NCBI RefSeq assembly: GCF_024029335.1
Contig: NZ_CP097116.1
Location: 1,054,001 to 1,118,000, forward strand
Direction: 5' to 3'
Origin: Fructilactobacillus myrtifloralis
GTDB taxonomy: Bacteria; Bacillota; Bacilli; Lactobacillales; Lactobacillaceae
DNA: 64,000 nucleotides
The notes under the pieces were generated by a model, which did no database searches, was not told the origin of the DNA, and saw only the letters and a list, made by a program, of their open reading frames with translations. The position numbers were made by a program, and so were the translations under genes. This document shows positions 53,588-63,314 of this stretch, piece by piece. Within the stretch, counting starts at the first letter, position 1. Each line of letters opens with the position of its first letter.

Positions 53588-54501
53588 TGAAAGCACGAAT
53601 GCAGCAATCCCAAACCTACCTGGGGGTAATCCTCGCAATTGCAGGAGCCTTAATGTGGGGGATCCAGGGTCCCGTTTCTCAGTTCTTGTATCAGGATCAT
53701 AGCTTTTCCACGGAGTGGCTCATGGGCGTGAAAATGCTCGTTTCGGGCGTTTTGATTCTGCTCTTTGTCCGGTTCGGGCAGCGGCAACCAATTCTAAAGA
53801 TTTGGAACCGCCACAATTGGCTAACCTTAGTTTTGTATGCGCTCTTAGGATTAACCGGGGTGCAGTATTTTTTCCTGTTAACCGTGCGAGCCAGTAATCC
53901 GGCGACCGCGACAATCATGCAAAGCTTGGGGACCGTGATGATTGTGATCTTAACGGCCCTGATTTACCACCAGTTGCCGAGTCGACCTGAGGCCAGTGCG
54001 GTGCTCGTGGCTTTAATTGGAACGTGGTTATTGGTTACCAAGGGAGATCTAACCCAGCTGGCGATTAGTCCCACGGCCTTTGGGCTTGGTCTGACCGTTG
54101 CTCTGGCGGGAGCATTACAAACGATGCTACCGGTCCGCTTGATTCAGCACAACAACACCCTGGTCGTAGTCGGCTGGGCGATGCTCATCGGGGGCGTGAT
54201 TTTTAGCCTGATTCACCCCGTCTGGGTCAATCCACCCCACCTCAACGTCGGGGTGGTGCTGGGCGTCGGCTTCATCGTGATTTTCGGCACGATGCTGGCG
54301 TTTATTTGCTTTATTTCCAGTTTGCACTACATTTCACCGACCACGGCGGGACTGTTAGATACATTTGAGCCCCTATCAGCCACGCTGGGAACGGTCGTGT
54401 GCTTTAATACCAGTTTTAATGGGGCCGAAGTGATCGGAGGCTTGTTAATTCTAAGTACGGTTTTCATTTTGGCAGTCCCAACCAAGAAGCATTCTTCATA
54501 A
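53587..54501 (+). CDS. EamA/DMT-family transporter, copy 1
   Basis: The 304-residue protein has ten membrane segments in two EamA halves: VILAIAGALMWGIQGPVSQFL and GLTVALAGALQTMLPVRLI. The ATG at 53587 overlaps the last base of the galE stop (TAATG), which couples the genes; a longer in-frame reading to 53545 lies inside galE without a ribosome site. It is related to the two EamA genes at 58029 and 59312 but more distant. The substrate is unknown. Confidence 0.85.
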   Translation: MKARMQQSQTYLGVILAIAGALMWGIQGPVSQFLYQDHSFSTEWLMGVKMLVSGVLILLFVRFGQRQPILKIWNRHNWLTLVLYALLGLTGVQYFFLLTVRASNPATATIMQSLGTVMIVILTALIYHQLPSRPEASAVLVALIGTWLLVTKGDLTQLAISPTAFGLGLTVALAGALQTMLPVRLIQHNNTLVVVGWAMLIGGVIFSLIHPVWVNPPHLNVGVVLGVGFIVIFGTMLAFICFISSLHYISPTTAGLLDTFEPLSATLGTVVCFNTSFNGAEVIGGLLILSTVFILAVPTKKHSS

Positions 54502-54521
54502 GCAGGAGGCTTCTTTTTTTT
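54484..54521 (+). terminator. Probable terminator after EamA copy 1
   Basis: AAGAAGC / GCTTCTT with an 18-base loop followed by a long T-run; the stem overlaps the stop codon. Confidence 0.6.
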
Positions 54522-54541
54522 GCGATTAATTGAACACCGTG

Positions 54542-54569
54542 TTGACTTAATAAGCAAAATGAGTACAAT
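54542..54569 (+). promoter_or_regulatory. Promoter of the TetR-MMPL operon
   Basis: TTGACT, 16 bases, TACAAT. Confidence 0.65.
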
Positions 54570-54602
54570 AGAATTTGATTGAAAAAGTAGGGAGGGGCGT
54601 CG

Positions 54603-55232
54603 ATGGCAAAGCAAACGCGAAAAACCAGCACGGTGGCTGATATTCAAACGGCTCTGATTCAGCTAATTAACGAAAAGGGACTACCGAATTTGAACGTCAC
54701 TGATTTGACCCGGGCCGCGGGGATCGGTCGGGGGACGTTTTATACCCATTACACCGATAAAGCGGACCTGGTTGAGCAGGTGGAAACGGATTTATTGAAA
54801 CGGTTGCAGGCGGATTTAGCCCACATCATGCCGGATGCGATGAAGTGGTTGATTAGTTCGACTGCCGAACCGGCGCCCTTCATTACGGAAACGTTAAATA
54901 ATTTTTATGAGAACCAGCGCCTCATTGCCGCCTTACTTAGTGAGCAGGGAGATCCGTACTTTTTGAATCGGATTAAGCAGGTGGTGTTTGCCGATTTAGA
55001 TACCGCCATGGTGCAGCTGGGGGATCAATTTCAGAGTCGGAGTGATTTACCGGCTGACTATGTCAGAGAATTTATCATTGATGAAATTATGGGCGTGATC
55101 TTGTACTGGATTAAGAAACCCCAGCCAGAACAACCCGCGGAAGTGGCGCAGATCATTACCCAACTCCAACGCACGGCCCCTGCACAATTATTAAGGAAAA
55201 CAAAGGAAAAAGGAGGAACCAAAGATGAATAA
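54603..55232 (+). CDS. TetR/AcrR family transcriptional regulator
   Basis: The 209-residue protein has an N-terminal HTH: VADIQTALIQLINEKGLPNL, then VTDLTRAAGIGRGTFYTHYTDKADL, the classical TetR recognition helix GRGTFYxHY. The C-terminal half is a helical ligand domain. It overlaps the MMPL gene by 8 bases, so it most likely represses its own efflux operon. Confidence 0.93.
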   Translation: MAKQTRKTSTVADIQTALIQLINEKGLPNLNVTDLTRAAGIGRGTFYTHYTDKADLVEQVETDLLKRLQADLAHIMPDAMKWLISSTAEPAPFITETLNNFYENQRLIAALLSEQGDPYFLNRIKQVVFADLDTAMVQLGDQFQSRSDLPADYVREFIIDEIMGVILYWIKKPQPEQPAEVAQIITQLQRTAPAQLLRKTKEKGGTKDE

Positions 55233-57912
55233 ATTTATCAAGAAATACAGTGGGGTAGCCGTTCTCTGGCTAGTCGCCGTGGTCGCTGCCGTCCTCTTTT
55301 TGCCTAACATTGGGAACCTTGAGGCCCAAAAGGGACAGACTAAGATTCCAGCCACCATGCAAAGCCAGGTAGCTGATAACATGCAAAAACACTGGGGGCA
55401 TCACATTAGTAATACCCGCCAGGTGGTGTTGGTCTATAACAATGGTGAAAAGCCACTGACCAAGGCCCAGCAACAACGAATTGACCACCAGGTGCAAAAG
55501 TTAGAAAATCACGCCCAGCACTATGGGATTAAGGGCGTGACCTCAATTACTAACACGCCTGCCGCTAAGCAGCAGTTGCTGTCAAAGGATCGAACGACAG
55601 AAATCGTGCAACTGAACGTCTCAAAACGAGACTCCGTGGAAACGATGAACCAGAAATTACAAACCGGTTCCAAGGTTAGCGGGGTGCATTCCTACGTTAC
55701 CGGTGCGGACGTTTTAAACGACGACATGCGGTTATCAATGGTGTCTGGCATTAAGAAGACCGAAATCATCGCCACCATCTTTATTTTAATCGTGTTGATT
55801 CTAGTCTTCCGCTCACCAATTGTGCCGCTGATTTCGTTACTAACGGTGGGAGTTTCGTTCATTGTTTCTTTGAGCGTAGTGATGAACCTCGTGCGCTTCT
55901 TTAACTTCCCGCTCTCGAACTTTACCCAGGTATTCATGGTGGTGGTACTGTTTGGGATTGGAACGGATTACAACATCCTGCTGTACGATCAGTTTAAGGA
56001 AAACCTTGCCAACGGCATGGAGCGGATTCAAGCGACCGTGGATGCCCGAAAACAAGCTGGACGGACGATTCTTGACAGCGGGGTGTCGGTCTTAATCGGG
56101 TTTGCCGCGCTCGGATTAGCTAACTTTTCCATTTACAAATCCGGTTTTGCCGTGGCCGTTGGAGTGGTGGTACTGCTCCTTGTGCTACTAACGTTGAATC
56201 CCTTCTTTATGGCCATTTTGGGGCCGAAGATGTACTGGCCTAACAAAAACTTGGCAGAACAAAGCCAAAACAGCCGACTCTGGGGCTGGCTTTCCAGTAA
56301 AGCCGTTCAGTTTGCAGTTCCGGCAATCGTAATCGTGTTAGCAATTCTGCTGCCCCTGATTTCCTTTGGCCATGGTAATTTGAGTTATGACAGTGCGGTC
56401 GAACTCAGTAATCAGGTTCCGTCAAAACAAGGGTTGAATGTGGTGGAAAAACACTTCTCCAAGGGAACGGCGGAACCATCAACCGTGTACATTCAATCCA
56501 AGCATTCGTTGAATAATCAAGCCGATTTAATGAAGATTGATGAGGTTACGAACCAGTTGCGAAGCCGCAAGGACGTTGCGACGGTGGCCTCGGTTACCCA
56601 ACCAGGTGGCCAACCAATTAAACAACTATACCTAAAGGATCAGTTACAAACGCTGACTGGAAAGATGAACCAGGCCGACCAAGGGGTCCAACAATTGCAA
56701 AACGGTGGGAACGCTCAGAGATTTAATGGAGACCAACTACGAGCAATTGGCGAATCGGCACAGGCAATTGGGCAAAAGCTACAGACCATTCAGGCGAGCG
56801 CAGGTAACCAACCGACGGGAGAGCAAGCCGTAGCGGCCATGCAACAACGCGCGACTGCGTTAGGTTCTCCTTTGAACCAAGCTCAGCTCCAGGTAATTGC
56901 GGGCGCCTTGCAACAGGCGCAGGCCGGGCAAAGTAACGTTGCAGGCCAATTAAATGGCATTGCAAGTGATACGCAACAAATTGGGAACAATGCCCAAGCC
57001 CTCGGCCAACAGCTACAAGCCCTACAGGTCCAAGCTCAACAAGCCCAGCAGGGACTCGGCCAGCTCTCAGGTGGCTTAGGCCAAGCTAACGGCTACTTAA
57101 CATCAGTTCAGGGTTCTGCCGCCGGACAAACCTTCTTTATCCCAGAACAGGTCCGGCAGAGTAGTGAATTTAAGCAAGCCACGCAGAACTACCTCTCTGA
57201 AAACGAAAAGACCACCAAGATTATGGTGGTCTTGAAACAAAACCCGTCGAGTGCCAAGGCCATGAAGACGGTTAATGACATTCAGGACCAAGTTCAACAA
57301 AATCTAAAGGGCAGTAACTTAGCCCACGCCAAGGTTGCTGTGAACGGGCAGAGTGCTTTGATTTCTGATACCCAAACGATTGCCTCAGGCGACTTCTTCC
57401 GGACGTCCGTAATCATGCTGGGTGGAATCTTAATCGCACTAATCTTTGTAACACGCTCCATCTTACAGCCACTGTACATCGAAGGAACGTTACTGTTAGC
57501 ATACTTTGGGGCGCTAACGTTGACCCACTGGATTAGTAGCCTCATTCTGGGGCAAACCATGTTAACCTGGAACACGCCGTTCTTTGCGTTCATCATGATC
57601 ATTGCGCTCGGAGTGGATTACAGTATCTTCTTGATGCGCAAGTATCAAACCATTGCACCAACAGAGAGTCCAGCGCACCGCATTGTGGCCGCTTCGAAGT
57701 TTATTGGAGTGGTTGTGCTCTCTGCCGCCCTGATTTTAGGGGGAACTTTTGCCGCTCTGATTCCATCGGGAGTCTTAACGCTGATTCAAGTGGCGATTGC
57801 GGTTATCATCGGGCTTGTCATCCTAGTAATTATTTTGCCAGTTGTAATGGCAGCAGCCGTTAAATTGACCTACCCGGAGCAACCACAAGCTAAACCCCAG
57901 GAAACAGAATAA
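55225..57912 (+). CDS. MMPL/RND-type membrane transporter
   Basis: The 895-residue protein has two MMPL halves, each with an N-terminal helix, an outer domain and five to six membrane segments (about 180-370 and 715-880). Paired acidic motifs GIGTDYNILLYDQ and ALGVDYSIFLMRK lie in the fourth helix of each half. The second outer domain (about 400-690) contains a Gln/Ala-rich coiled coil (about 475-625), typical of YdfJ/YhgE-like proteins of Firmicutes. It probably exports a lipid or drug; the TetR gene controls it. The ATG follows GGAGGAACC. Confidence 0.9.
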   Translation: MNKFIKKYSGVAVLWLVAVVAAVLFLPNIGNLEAQKGQTKIPATMQSQVADNMQKHWGHHISNTRQVVLVYNNGEKPLTKAQQQRIDHQVQKLENHAQHYGIKGVTSITNTPAAKQQLLSKDRTTEIVQLNVSKRDSVETMNQKLQTGSKVSGVHSYVTGADVLNDDMRLSMVSGIKKTEIIATIFILIVLILVFRSPIVPLISLLTVGVSFIVSLSVVMNLVRFFNFPLSNFTQVFMVVVLFGIGTDYNILLYDQFKENLANGMERIQATVDARKQAGRTILDSGVSVLIGFAALGLANFSIYKSGFAVAVGVVVLLLVLLTLNPFFMAILGPKMYWPNKNLAEQSQNSRLWGWLSSKAVQFAVPAIVIVLAILLPLISFGHGNLSYDSAVELSNQVPSKQGLNVVEKHFSKGTAEPSTVYIQSKHSLNNQADLMKIDEVTNQLRSRKDVATVASVTQPGGQPIKQLYLKDQLQTLTGKMNQADQGVQQLQNGGNAQRFNGDQLRAIGESAQAIGQKLQTIQASAGNQPTGEQAVAAMQQRATALGSPLNQAQLQVIAGALQQAQAGQSNVAGQLNGIASDTQQIGNNAQALGQQLQALQVQAQQAQQGLGQLSGGLGQANGYLTSVQGSAAGQTFFIPEQVRQSSEFKQATQNYLSENEKTTKIMVVLKQNPSSAKAMKTVNDIQDQVQQNLKGSNLAHAKVAVNGQSALISDTQTIASGDFFRTSVIMLGGILIALIFVTRSILQPLYIEGTLLLAYFGALTLTHWISSLILGQTMLTWNTPFFAFIMIIALGVDYSIFLMRKYQTIAPTESPAHRIVAASKFIGVVVLSAALILGGTFAALIPSGVLTLIQVAIAVIIGLVILVIILPVVMAAAVKLTYPEQPQAKPQETE

Positions 57913-57917
57913 GGTCT

Positions 57918-57950
57918 AAACAAGTCACGCCAATGCGGGGCTTGTTTTTT
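57918..57950 (+). terminator. Terminator of the MMPL operon
   Basis: AACAAGTC / GGCTTGTT stem extended by CGC/GCG, then six T. Confidence 0.8.
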
Positions 57951-58028
57951 GGTTAACTGGGGGACAACTGGACGGAAAAAAGCGTATGATAGACCTATTG
58001 GAAAAATTAAGGTTGAAGGGGAATAATC

Positions 58029-58970
58029 ATGGAAAAACAACCGGTAGTGCAACATAAAAACATTACAAAAGGAATTTTTTGGGCGACCTTAGCCTCGGCC
58101 TTTTGGGGAATTTCGGGGACGATTCTGCAGTTTGTGTCCCAGAATGCCAACATTCCGGCGGCGTGGTTTTTATCCGTCCGGACCCTCTTTTCCGGGGTAA
58201 TCTTGCTCTTTATTAGTGCCATTTTATACCGGGGCAAAATCTTCGGGGTCTTTCGGGATGTTCATTCAATCCTGCTCATCTTCGGCTATGCAATCTTTGG
58301 ATTGGGAGCCAACTTACTCTCATTCTTTCTGAGTGTGCAGACGGGGAACGCGGCTTCGGCCACCATTTTGCAGTACCTCGCCCCCCTCTTTATTTTGTTA
58401 GGGGGACTAGTGTTTAAACACCGGATCCCTAGTAAGATTGACGTGCTGGTGTTTGTGATTGCCCTAGTGGGAGTTGTCCTCTCGATTACCAAGGGTGATC
58501 TTAGTCAGCTGTCAATCCCACCAGTTTCCCTCTTTTGGGGGGTAATTTCGGGGATCACGGCCGCGTGTTACGTGGTCATCCCACGGCCGTTGATGGCGCA
58601 AAACTCGCCACTGACGGTGTTAGGTTGGGGGACCTTAATTGCGGGGTTCTTCTTTAACCTCCACCAACCCGTGTGGGAAAACGTTCCGCACCTAACCACT
58701 GGGAGTGTAGTGGGAATTGCTGCCATCGTGGTCTTTGGAACGGTCTTGCCGTTTGCCTGCCTCTTGTACAGTATGCACTTTGCCAGTTCCGAAGATGTCA
58801 GCCTGGTCGATGCCGTTCAACCAGTCATGACTTTTGCCCTGAGCATTATCTTCTTGCACACGCAAATTAGTTTCATGGAAATTGTCGGGTCCGTCTTGGT
58901 GATCATTGCCATTTACATTCTGCAAAGTTACCGGCGCAAGGCAGACCAAGCCGCTGCCCGGACGGAGTAG
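58029..58970 (+). CDS. EamA/DMT-family transporter, copy 2
   Basis: The 313-residue, ten-segment protein has ASAFWGISGTILQFVSQNA in the first EamA half and PVSLFWGVISGITAACYVV in the second. VQTGNAASATILQYLAPLF marks the fourth helix. AAGGGG precedes the ATG and TATGAT lies at 57985-57990. It is much closer to the 59312 protein than to copy 1, consistent with tandem duplication. Confidence 0.88.
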   Translation: MEKQPVVQHKNITKGIFWATLASAFWGISGTILQFVSQNANIPAAWFLSVRTLFSGVILLFISAILYRGKIFGVFRDVHSILLIFGYAIFGLGANLLSFFLSVQTGNAASATILQYLAPLFILLGGLVFKHRIPSKIDVLVFVIALVGVVLSITKGDLSQLSIPPVSLFWGVISGITAACYVVIPRPLMAQNSPLTVLGWGTLIAGFFFNLHQPVWENVPHLTTGSVVGIAAIVVFGTVLPFACLLYSMHFASSEDVSLVDAVQPVMTFALSIIFLHTQISFMEIVGSVLVIIAIYILQSYRRKADQAAARTE

Positions 58971-58973
58971 CTG

Positions 58974-59300
58974 ATGGGAGCACAATATCGAGTATTACGG
59001 CTGGTAGGGGTACCGGTGGTGCAAACTGCGAACGGGCAGTATGCCATTAAGCGGGATCACAACCAGCACTTTAAACTGCACGAGTGGCGAATTGGAAAGC
59101 ATACCAAGGGTCATTATCAGGGTCCGGGGCAACTTTTTTTGACGGAACAACAAATGCGGGTTGCAATTGTGGCGGCGTTTGATGTATCTTTTAAAAAACG
59201 TCATCGGTATCAGCCGATGGCGCGTTTTTTAACAGACTGTGCGCCCGCTGAAGTCATTGCTGAAGCCCAAGCACAGGGAGCGCAACAACACTTAATCTAA
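58974..59300 (+). CDS. Hypothetical protein between two EamA genes
   Basis: This 108-residue, soluble, basic protein (GAQYRVLRLVGVPVVQTANG; HEWRIGKHTKGHYQ; VAAFDVSFKKRHRYQP) has no membrane segment and no family I recognise. The ATG lies four bases after the EamA copy 2 stop with GGAG upstream, and EamA copy 3 follows at 12 bases, so it sits inside a three-gene operon. It has no Cys-rich or HTH pattern. The function is unknown. Confidence 0.6.
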   Translation: MGAQYRVLRLVGVPVVQTANGQYAIKRDHNQHFKLHEWRIGKHTKGHYQGPGQLFLTEQQMRVAIVAAFDVSFKKRHRYQPMARFLTDCAPAEVIAEAQAQGAQQHLI

Positions 59301-59311
59301 GGGGAGAGCAC

Positions 59312-60241
59312 ATGTTTGCATGGTATCGAAAGTTAAATAACAACACGAAGGGAATTTTGTTAGCCGGTCTGGCTTCTGTTTCGTGGGGGATTGCTGGGGT
59401 GATCACCCAGTTTGTGTCGCAAAATGAATCCATCCCAGCGTCCTGGTTTTTATCGGCCCGGACGACGGGAGCGGGCCTCATTCTAATTCTGGCAAGTGCC
59501 ATCATTTATCGCGGACGCATCTTTGATATTTTTAAAAGTTGGAAGTCAATTGCGATTCTAGTTTGCTACGGGTTATTTGGATTAGCAGCCAACATGGGGA
59601 GCTTTTACGTTAGTATTCAAACCGGGAACGCAGCTGCGACCACGATTTTGCAATATCTAGCGCCACTGTTCATTGTCATTGGGGCTTTCATCTTTGAACA
59701 CCGCAAACCGGTGAAGATGGATTTAGTTATTTTCGTGATTGCCATTGTGGGAGTGGTGCTCTCGATTACCAAGGGTGATTTGAGTCAATTATCCATTCCC
59801 TTAGATTCGTTTCTATGGGGGTTGGTAACGGGGGTCACGGCCGCTTTGTACGTGGTGCTTCCCCGGCCGCTTGGAAAAACCAACCCACCGATCGTGGTAA
59901 TGGGTTGGGGAACGTTGATTGCCAGTTTGGCCTTTAACTTGAACCACCCAGTGTGGCGGGACGTCCCACCGTTGAGCACGGGGGCAATCCTGGGAGTGTT
60001 AGGGATTATCTTCTTTGGGACGTTGTTAACGTTCTCAACTTTGATTTACGCATCCCGCTTTACTTCATCTGAAAACATTAGTTTGATGGATGCCCTCCAA
60101 CCGGTTTCCACGTTCATTTTAAGTGTCATCTTCTTTAAGGAGTCACTGAGCTTGGCAGAAGTAATTGGTGCCATCATGGTCATTATTGCCATTTACCTGT
60201 TGCAGTATACGCAACGAAATAATCACCTGCTTGATAGTTAA
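59312..60241 (+). CDS. EamA/DMT-family transporter, copy 3
   Basis: The 309-residue paralog of the 58029 gene has matching motifs in the same order: ASVSWGIAGVITQFVSQNE, IQTGNAAATTILQYLAPLF, GVVLSITKGDLSQLSIP and YVVLPRPLG. The ATG follows GGGGAG. Conservation is strongest in helices 3-5. The substrates of this group are unknown. Confidence 0.88.
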   Translation: MFAWYRKLNNNTKGILLAGLASVSWGIAGVITQFVSQNESIPASWFLSARTTGAGLILILASAIIYRGRIFDIFKSWKSIAILVCYGLFGLAANMGSFYVSIQTGNAAATTILQYLAPLFIVIGAFIFEHRKPVKMDLVIFVIAIVGVVLSITKGDLSQLSIPLDSFLWGLVTGVTAALYVVLPRPLGKTNPPIVVMGWGTLIASLAFNLNHPVWRDVPPLSTGAILGVLGIIFFGTLLTFSTLIYASRFTSSENISLMDALQPVSTFILSVIFFKESLSLAEVIGAIMVIIAIYLLQYTQRNNHLLDS

Positions 60242-60242
60242 T

Positions 60243-60276
60243 TAAAACCCGCTTTTCGGTAGGAAAGCGGGTTTTA
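60243..60276 (+). terminator. Terminator of the EamA operon
   Basis: TTAAAACCCGCTTT / AAAGCGGGTTTTAA perfect stem with an eight-base loop. Confidence 0.9.
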
Positions 60277-60374
60277 ATTTGGGTGCCAATCCGGATTAAT
60301 TGACGGGTAACCGGAGGGACCATTTATCAGCTGGATTGGTAACAATTGAATTTAATGTAAGTTACTAACGTTCA

Positions 60375-60403
60375 TTTAAAATTCCGGCTGAGTTCGGTAT
60401 AAT
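60375..60403 (+). promoter_or_regulatory. Promoter of the APC transporter gene
   Basis: TTTAAA, 17 bases, TATAAT. Nothing else is evident in the 60277-60447 gap. Confidence 0.5.
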
Positions 60404-60447
60404 AAATGGTATTCTGAATTTTTAGCACGCGGAAGGAAGCGAATAGT

Positions 60448-61869
60448 TTGAAGAGCAAGCAGCACGGAGTTTCCCTAATGGGCTTAATCATGCTGGTCAT
60501 CAGTGCCTCCATTGGCGCGGGAATTTATAATGCTAGCGAACAACTGGCAATGGTATCTACTCCAGGACCGGCGCTCGTGGCCTGGTTGATTACCGGAATT
60601 GGGATTTTAGGACTCACGTTGAGTTTTAAGTCCCTTAGTGAAACTCATCCGGAGCTAAACGGGATGGTGGAATACGCCCAAACTGGCTTTGGCAACTTCG
60701 CCGGCTTTTTATCCGGGTGGGGATACTGGTTATCCTCCTGGGTCGGTAGTGTCGCCTTTGCGACGATGATGATGTCTGCGGTGGGGTATTTTCTGCCGAG
60801 TTTTCGCAGTGGGAACTCCCCGATTGCCGTTCTGACCGCCTCGGTCATTTCCTGGCTGTTAACCTTACTGGTGATTAACGGGATTGAGTTGGCCGCCTCG
60901 ATTAACGTTATTATCACGGTGTTAAAACTAATCCCCCTAGTAGCGTTCATTTTGCTTGGGATTGTTTTATTTAAAGCCAACGTGTTCACCGCCCACTTCT
61001 GGGCTAACTTCACGAGTAATTTTCAGTACTACCAGGCAACGCCGAAGGGCATCTTTGCCCAGATGAAGGGCTGTATCATTACGATGATGTGGGTGTTTGT
61101 CGGGATCGAAGGAGCCACCATGATGACGGACCGGGCCCAAAAGCGGTCGGATGCTAGTAAGGCCACCATTATCGGGTTTCTGGCGCTCTTAACCATCAAC
61201 GTGGTTATTTCGATGTTGCCCTATGGTTATCTGACCCAAGCGCAGCTAGCGCACGTCAGTAATCCGGCGCTCACCTACGTTGTGCAAGATATGATTGGCC
61301 CCGTTGGGGGAGCGTTAGTTAGCATTTCATTGATTATCACGATCACAGGGGCCTGGCTCTCCTGGACGATGCTACCCGTAGAAGCAACCACGCAGATGGC
61401 CGAGAAGGGGTTGTTGCCCCGGTGGTTTGGACATTTAAACCGACGCCAATCACCGTCGCACTCCCTGTGGATGACCCAAATTTTGCTGCAGTTGTTTTTG
61501 ATCTCCCTCTTGTTTTCTAGTCAAGCTTATAACTTTGCGATTTCCCTCTGTACGGCTGCGATTGTGGTGTGTTATTCCCTAGTTGCGGCTTACCAAATCA
61601 AGGTCGGGTGGCACCGGCATTCGTTTGGCTTAATCTTGCCAGGGATTTTGGCTCTTGCCTTTGAACTCGTCGGCATTTCCTTTGCCGGGCTGCAGTACGT
61701 GTGGTTGTGTACCATTGCGTACGTGTTAGGCTTTGTGTTCTACATTCGCGCAGCGCACGAACAACACCGGCGGCTTACCCGCCTGGAAATTGGACTGATG
61801 ATTCTGATTACGCTCGCAGCCGTTGCTGCCGTTATTGCCATCAGTACCGGGAAGCTGGCCCTCAGTTAA
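60448..61869 (+). CDS. Basic amino acid/polyamine antiporter (APA family)
   Basis: The 473-residue APC-superfamily protein has about 12-13 segments. The first helix LIMLVISASIGAGIYNASEQL holds the substrate-binding GAGIY break, followed by VAWLITGIGILGL and WVFVGIEGATMMTDRAQ (helix 6 EGA). This branch includes arginine/ornithine antiporters (ArcD/LysP-like). No arginine deiminase gene is in the window, so the substrate stays open. The start is TTG at 60448 with AAGGAAG upstream; no ATG fits. Confidence 0.85.
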   Translation: MKSKQHGVSLMGLIMLVISASIGAGIYNASEQLAMVSTPGPALVAWLITGIGILGLTLSFKSLSETHPELNGMVEYAQTGFGNFAGFLSGWGYWLSSWVGSVAFATMMMSAVGYFLPSFRSGNSPIAVLTASVISWLLTLLVINGIELAASINVIITVLKLIPLVAFILLGIVLFKANVFTAHFWANFTSNFQYYQATPKGIFAQMKGCIITMMWVFVGIEGATMMTDRAQKRSDASKATIIGFLALLTINVVISMLPYGYLTQAQLAHVSNPALTYVVQDMIGPVGGALVSISLIITITGAWLSWTMLPVEATTQMAEKGLLPRWFGHLNRRQSPSHSLWMTQILLQLFLISLLFSSQAYNFAISLCTAAIVVCYSLVAAYQIKVGWHRHSFGLILPGILALAFELVGISFAGLQYVWLCTIAYVLGFVFYIRAAHEQHRRLTRLEIGLMILITLAAVAAVIAISTGKLALS

Positions 61870-61912
61870 GCCTTTAGGCCAGGTGATTAACCCAGCAAAT
61901 AAGTAAACATGT

Positions 61913-61951
61913 AAAAAATCCTGCTAACTTACTGGTTAGCAGGATTTTTTT
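61913..61951. terminator. Bidirectional terminator
   Basis: AAAAATCCTGCTAAC / GTTAGCAGGATTTTT perfect stem between convergent transporter genes. Confidence 0.93.
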
Positions 61952-61954
61952 AGG

Positions 61955-63178
61955 TTATTGAGCGGAACGGTGAAAGCCCGGTAGGGTCAACATCGTGATA
62001 AAACTAATCAGGTAGAGGATCGAGAGGAACAACATAACGATAAGTAAGTTGAAGTGCTCCATTAACAAGCCAATGACGAGGGATGACATGCCGCCCACGG
62101 CACGACCCACGCCGACGATGATGTTGTTAGCACTCGAACGAACGGACGTAGGATACAGTTGACTAACGACGGCTCCATAACCACCGTACATTCCGTTGGA
62201 AAAGAATCCAACGACGGCCCCGATCACCAGTAAGAGGCCGGTCGAGTGCGCGAGGGCAATGCTATATACTAGAACCGCTGAGGCCAGTAAAAAGATTCCA
62301 AAGGCTAATCGAGGTCCAAGCCAATCCAGGATGGTCCCGAAGGTTAACATGCCGACGCTCATTCCGCCGATGGTGGCAAGCATCCACAGCGAGGACCCGG
62401 CCACGTTTAAATGGCTTTGTTTTTGAACGATGGTGGGCAACCAGTTCATGAGGCCAAAGTAGCCGGCAATCTGAACCGTGGTCATAATCATGAGTCCAAT
62501 CGTCGTCCAGGCCACCCGGGCGTTTGCAAACATGTACCGGCGAATGGCTGCAAACGGTGGCAGTTTTTCTCGTTGTCGCGCTGCGACAAACGTGGGTGAT
62601 TCTTTTAAGTGACGGCGGACGAGGAAAACGAGGGCGATGGGGAGCAGGCCAAACAGGTAAAGGGCGTGCCACCCGAGGCTAGGAATCACTAAGGCTGCCA
62701 GGATGGCCGCGGCTACGGCTCCCAGTTGACCACCGATTGCGGCAATGGACGACAATTTCCCGAGGTTGCGGTTAGGAAAGGCCTCCGCAATGAGGGTGAT
62801 TCCAATGCCATATTCACCACCAGCCCCAATTCCAGCTAGCAAGCGAAATAGGTAAATCCAGTAGATGTTCGTAGCAATGCTCATGAGCGCGGTGGCAAGC
62901 GCAAAAACAAAGATGGTGTGGGTAAACACCCGAACGCGACCGTACCGATCGCCTAGCATTCCAAAGAGAATGGCACCGATGAGCATCCCCCAGTTGGTAA
63001 TGGTTCCAATCAAGCCGGCCGCGCCGGGGGAGACGTGCAGGGTGGTAATGATGGAACTGAGGGTAAACGAAAGAAACAGCACGTCCATGTTTTCGAGCCC
63101 AAACCCAGAACTAGCGGAAAACAGAACTAGTTTTTGGTTGGCCGTTATCGGGACCTGCTGTTTAGATGCTTTTGCCAT
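61955..63178 (-). CDS. MFS metabolite:proton symporter (AAHS/sugar-acid-like)
   Basis: The 407-residue, 12-segment protein has MFS motif A as GMLGDRYGRVRVF near residue 75, GIGAGGEYGIGITLIAEAF in helix 4-5 and a second GTILDWLGPRLAF near 280. The GGEYG motif is typical of aromatic-acid/metabolite symporters. GGAGG precedes the ATG. It is divergent from the pyrF operon; the substrate is unknown. Confidence 0.85.
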   Translation of the reverse strand: MAKASKQQVPITANQKLVLFSASSGFGLENMDVLFLSFTLSSIITTLHVSPGAAGLIGTITNWGMLIGAILFGMLGDRYGRVRVFTHTIFVFALATALMSIATNIYWIYLFRLLAGIGAGGEYGIGITLIAEAFPNRNLGKLSSIAAIGGQLGAVAAAILAALVIPSLGWHALYLFGLLPIALVFLVRRHLKESPTFVAARQREKLPPFAAIRRYMFANARVAWTTIGLMIMTTVQIAGYFGLMNWLPTIVQKQSHLNVAGSSLWMLATIGGMSVGMLTFGTILDWLGPRLAFGIFLLASAVLVYSIALAHSTGLLLVIGAVVGFFSNGMYGGYGAVVSQLYPTSVRSSANNIIVGVGRAVGGMSSLVIGLLMEHFNLLIVMLFLSILYLISFITMLTLPGFHRSAQ

Positions 63179-63252
63179 GTTGATTCCTCCAAATGGGGGT
63201 TCACGGACCCCGTTTATTTGTTGCTTTAATCAGTGTGCCATAAAGACTTCGT

Positions 63253-63281
63253 TTGTACAATCTTCGTTTTTATATTATAAT
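63253..63281 (+). promoter_or_regulatory. pyrF operon promoter
   Basis: TTGTAC, 17 bases, TATAAT. Confidence 0.8.
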
Positions 63282-63298
63282 GCGAGAAATTAATTAAA

Positions 63299-63314
63299 TG
63301 GTTCAGAGAAGCCA
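63299..63314 (+). promoter_or_regulatory. PyrR-binding anti-antiterminator hairpin
   Basis: TGGTT-CAGAGA-AGCCA: a five-bp stem with the CAGAGA loop that is the core of PyrR recognition sites (UCCAGAGAGGCU consensus). It lies some 12 bases after the expected transcript start and before a terminator, as in pyr attenuators of Bacillus and lactobacilli. Confidence 0.82.
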
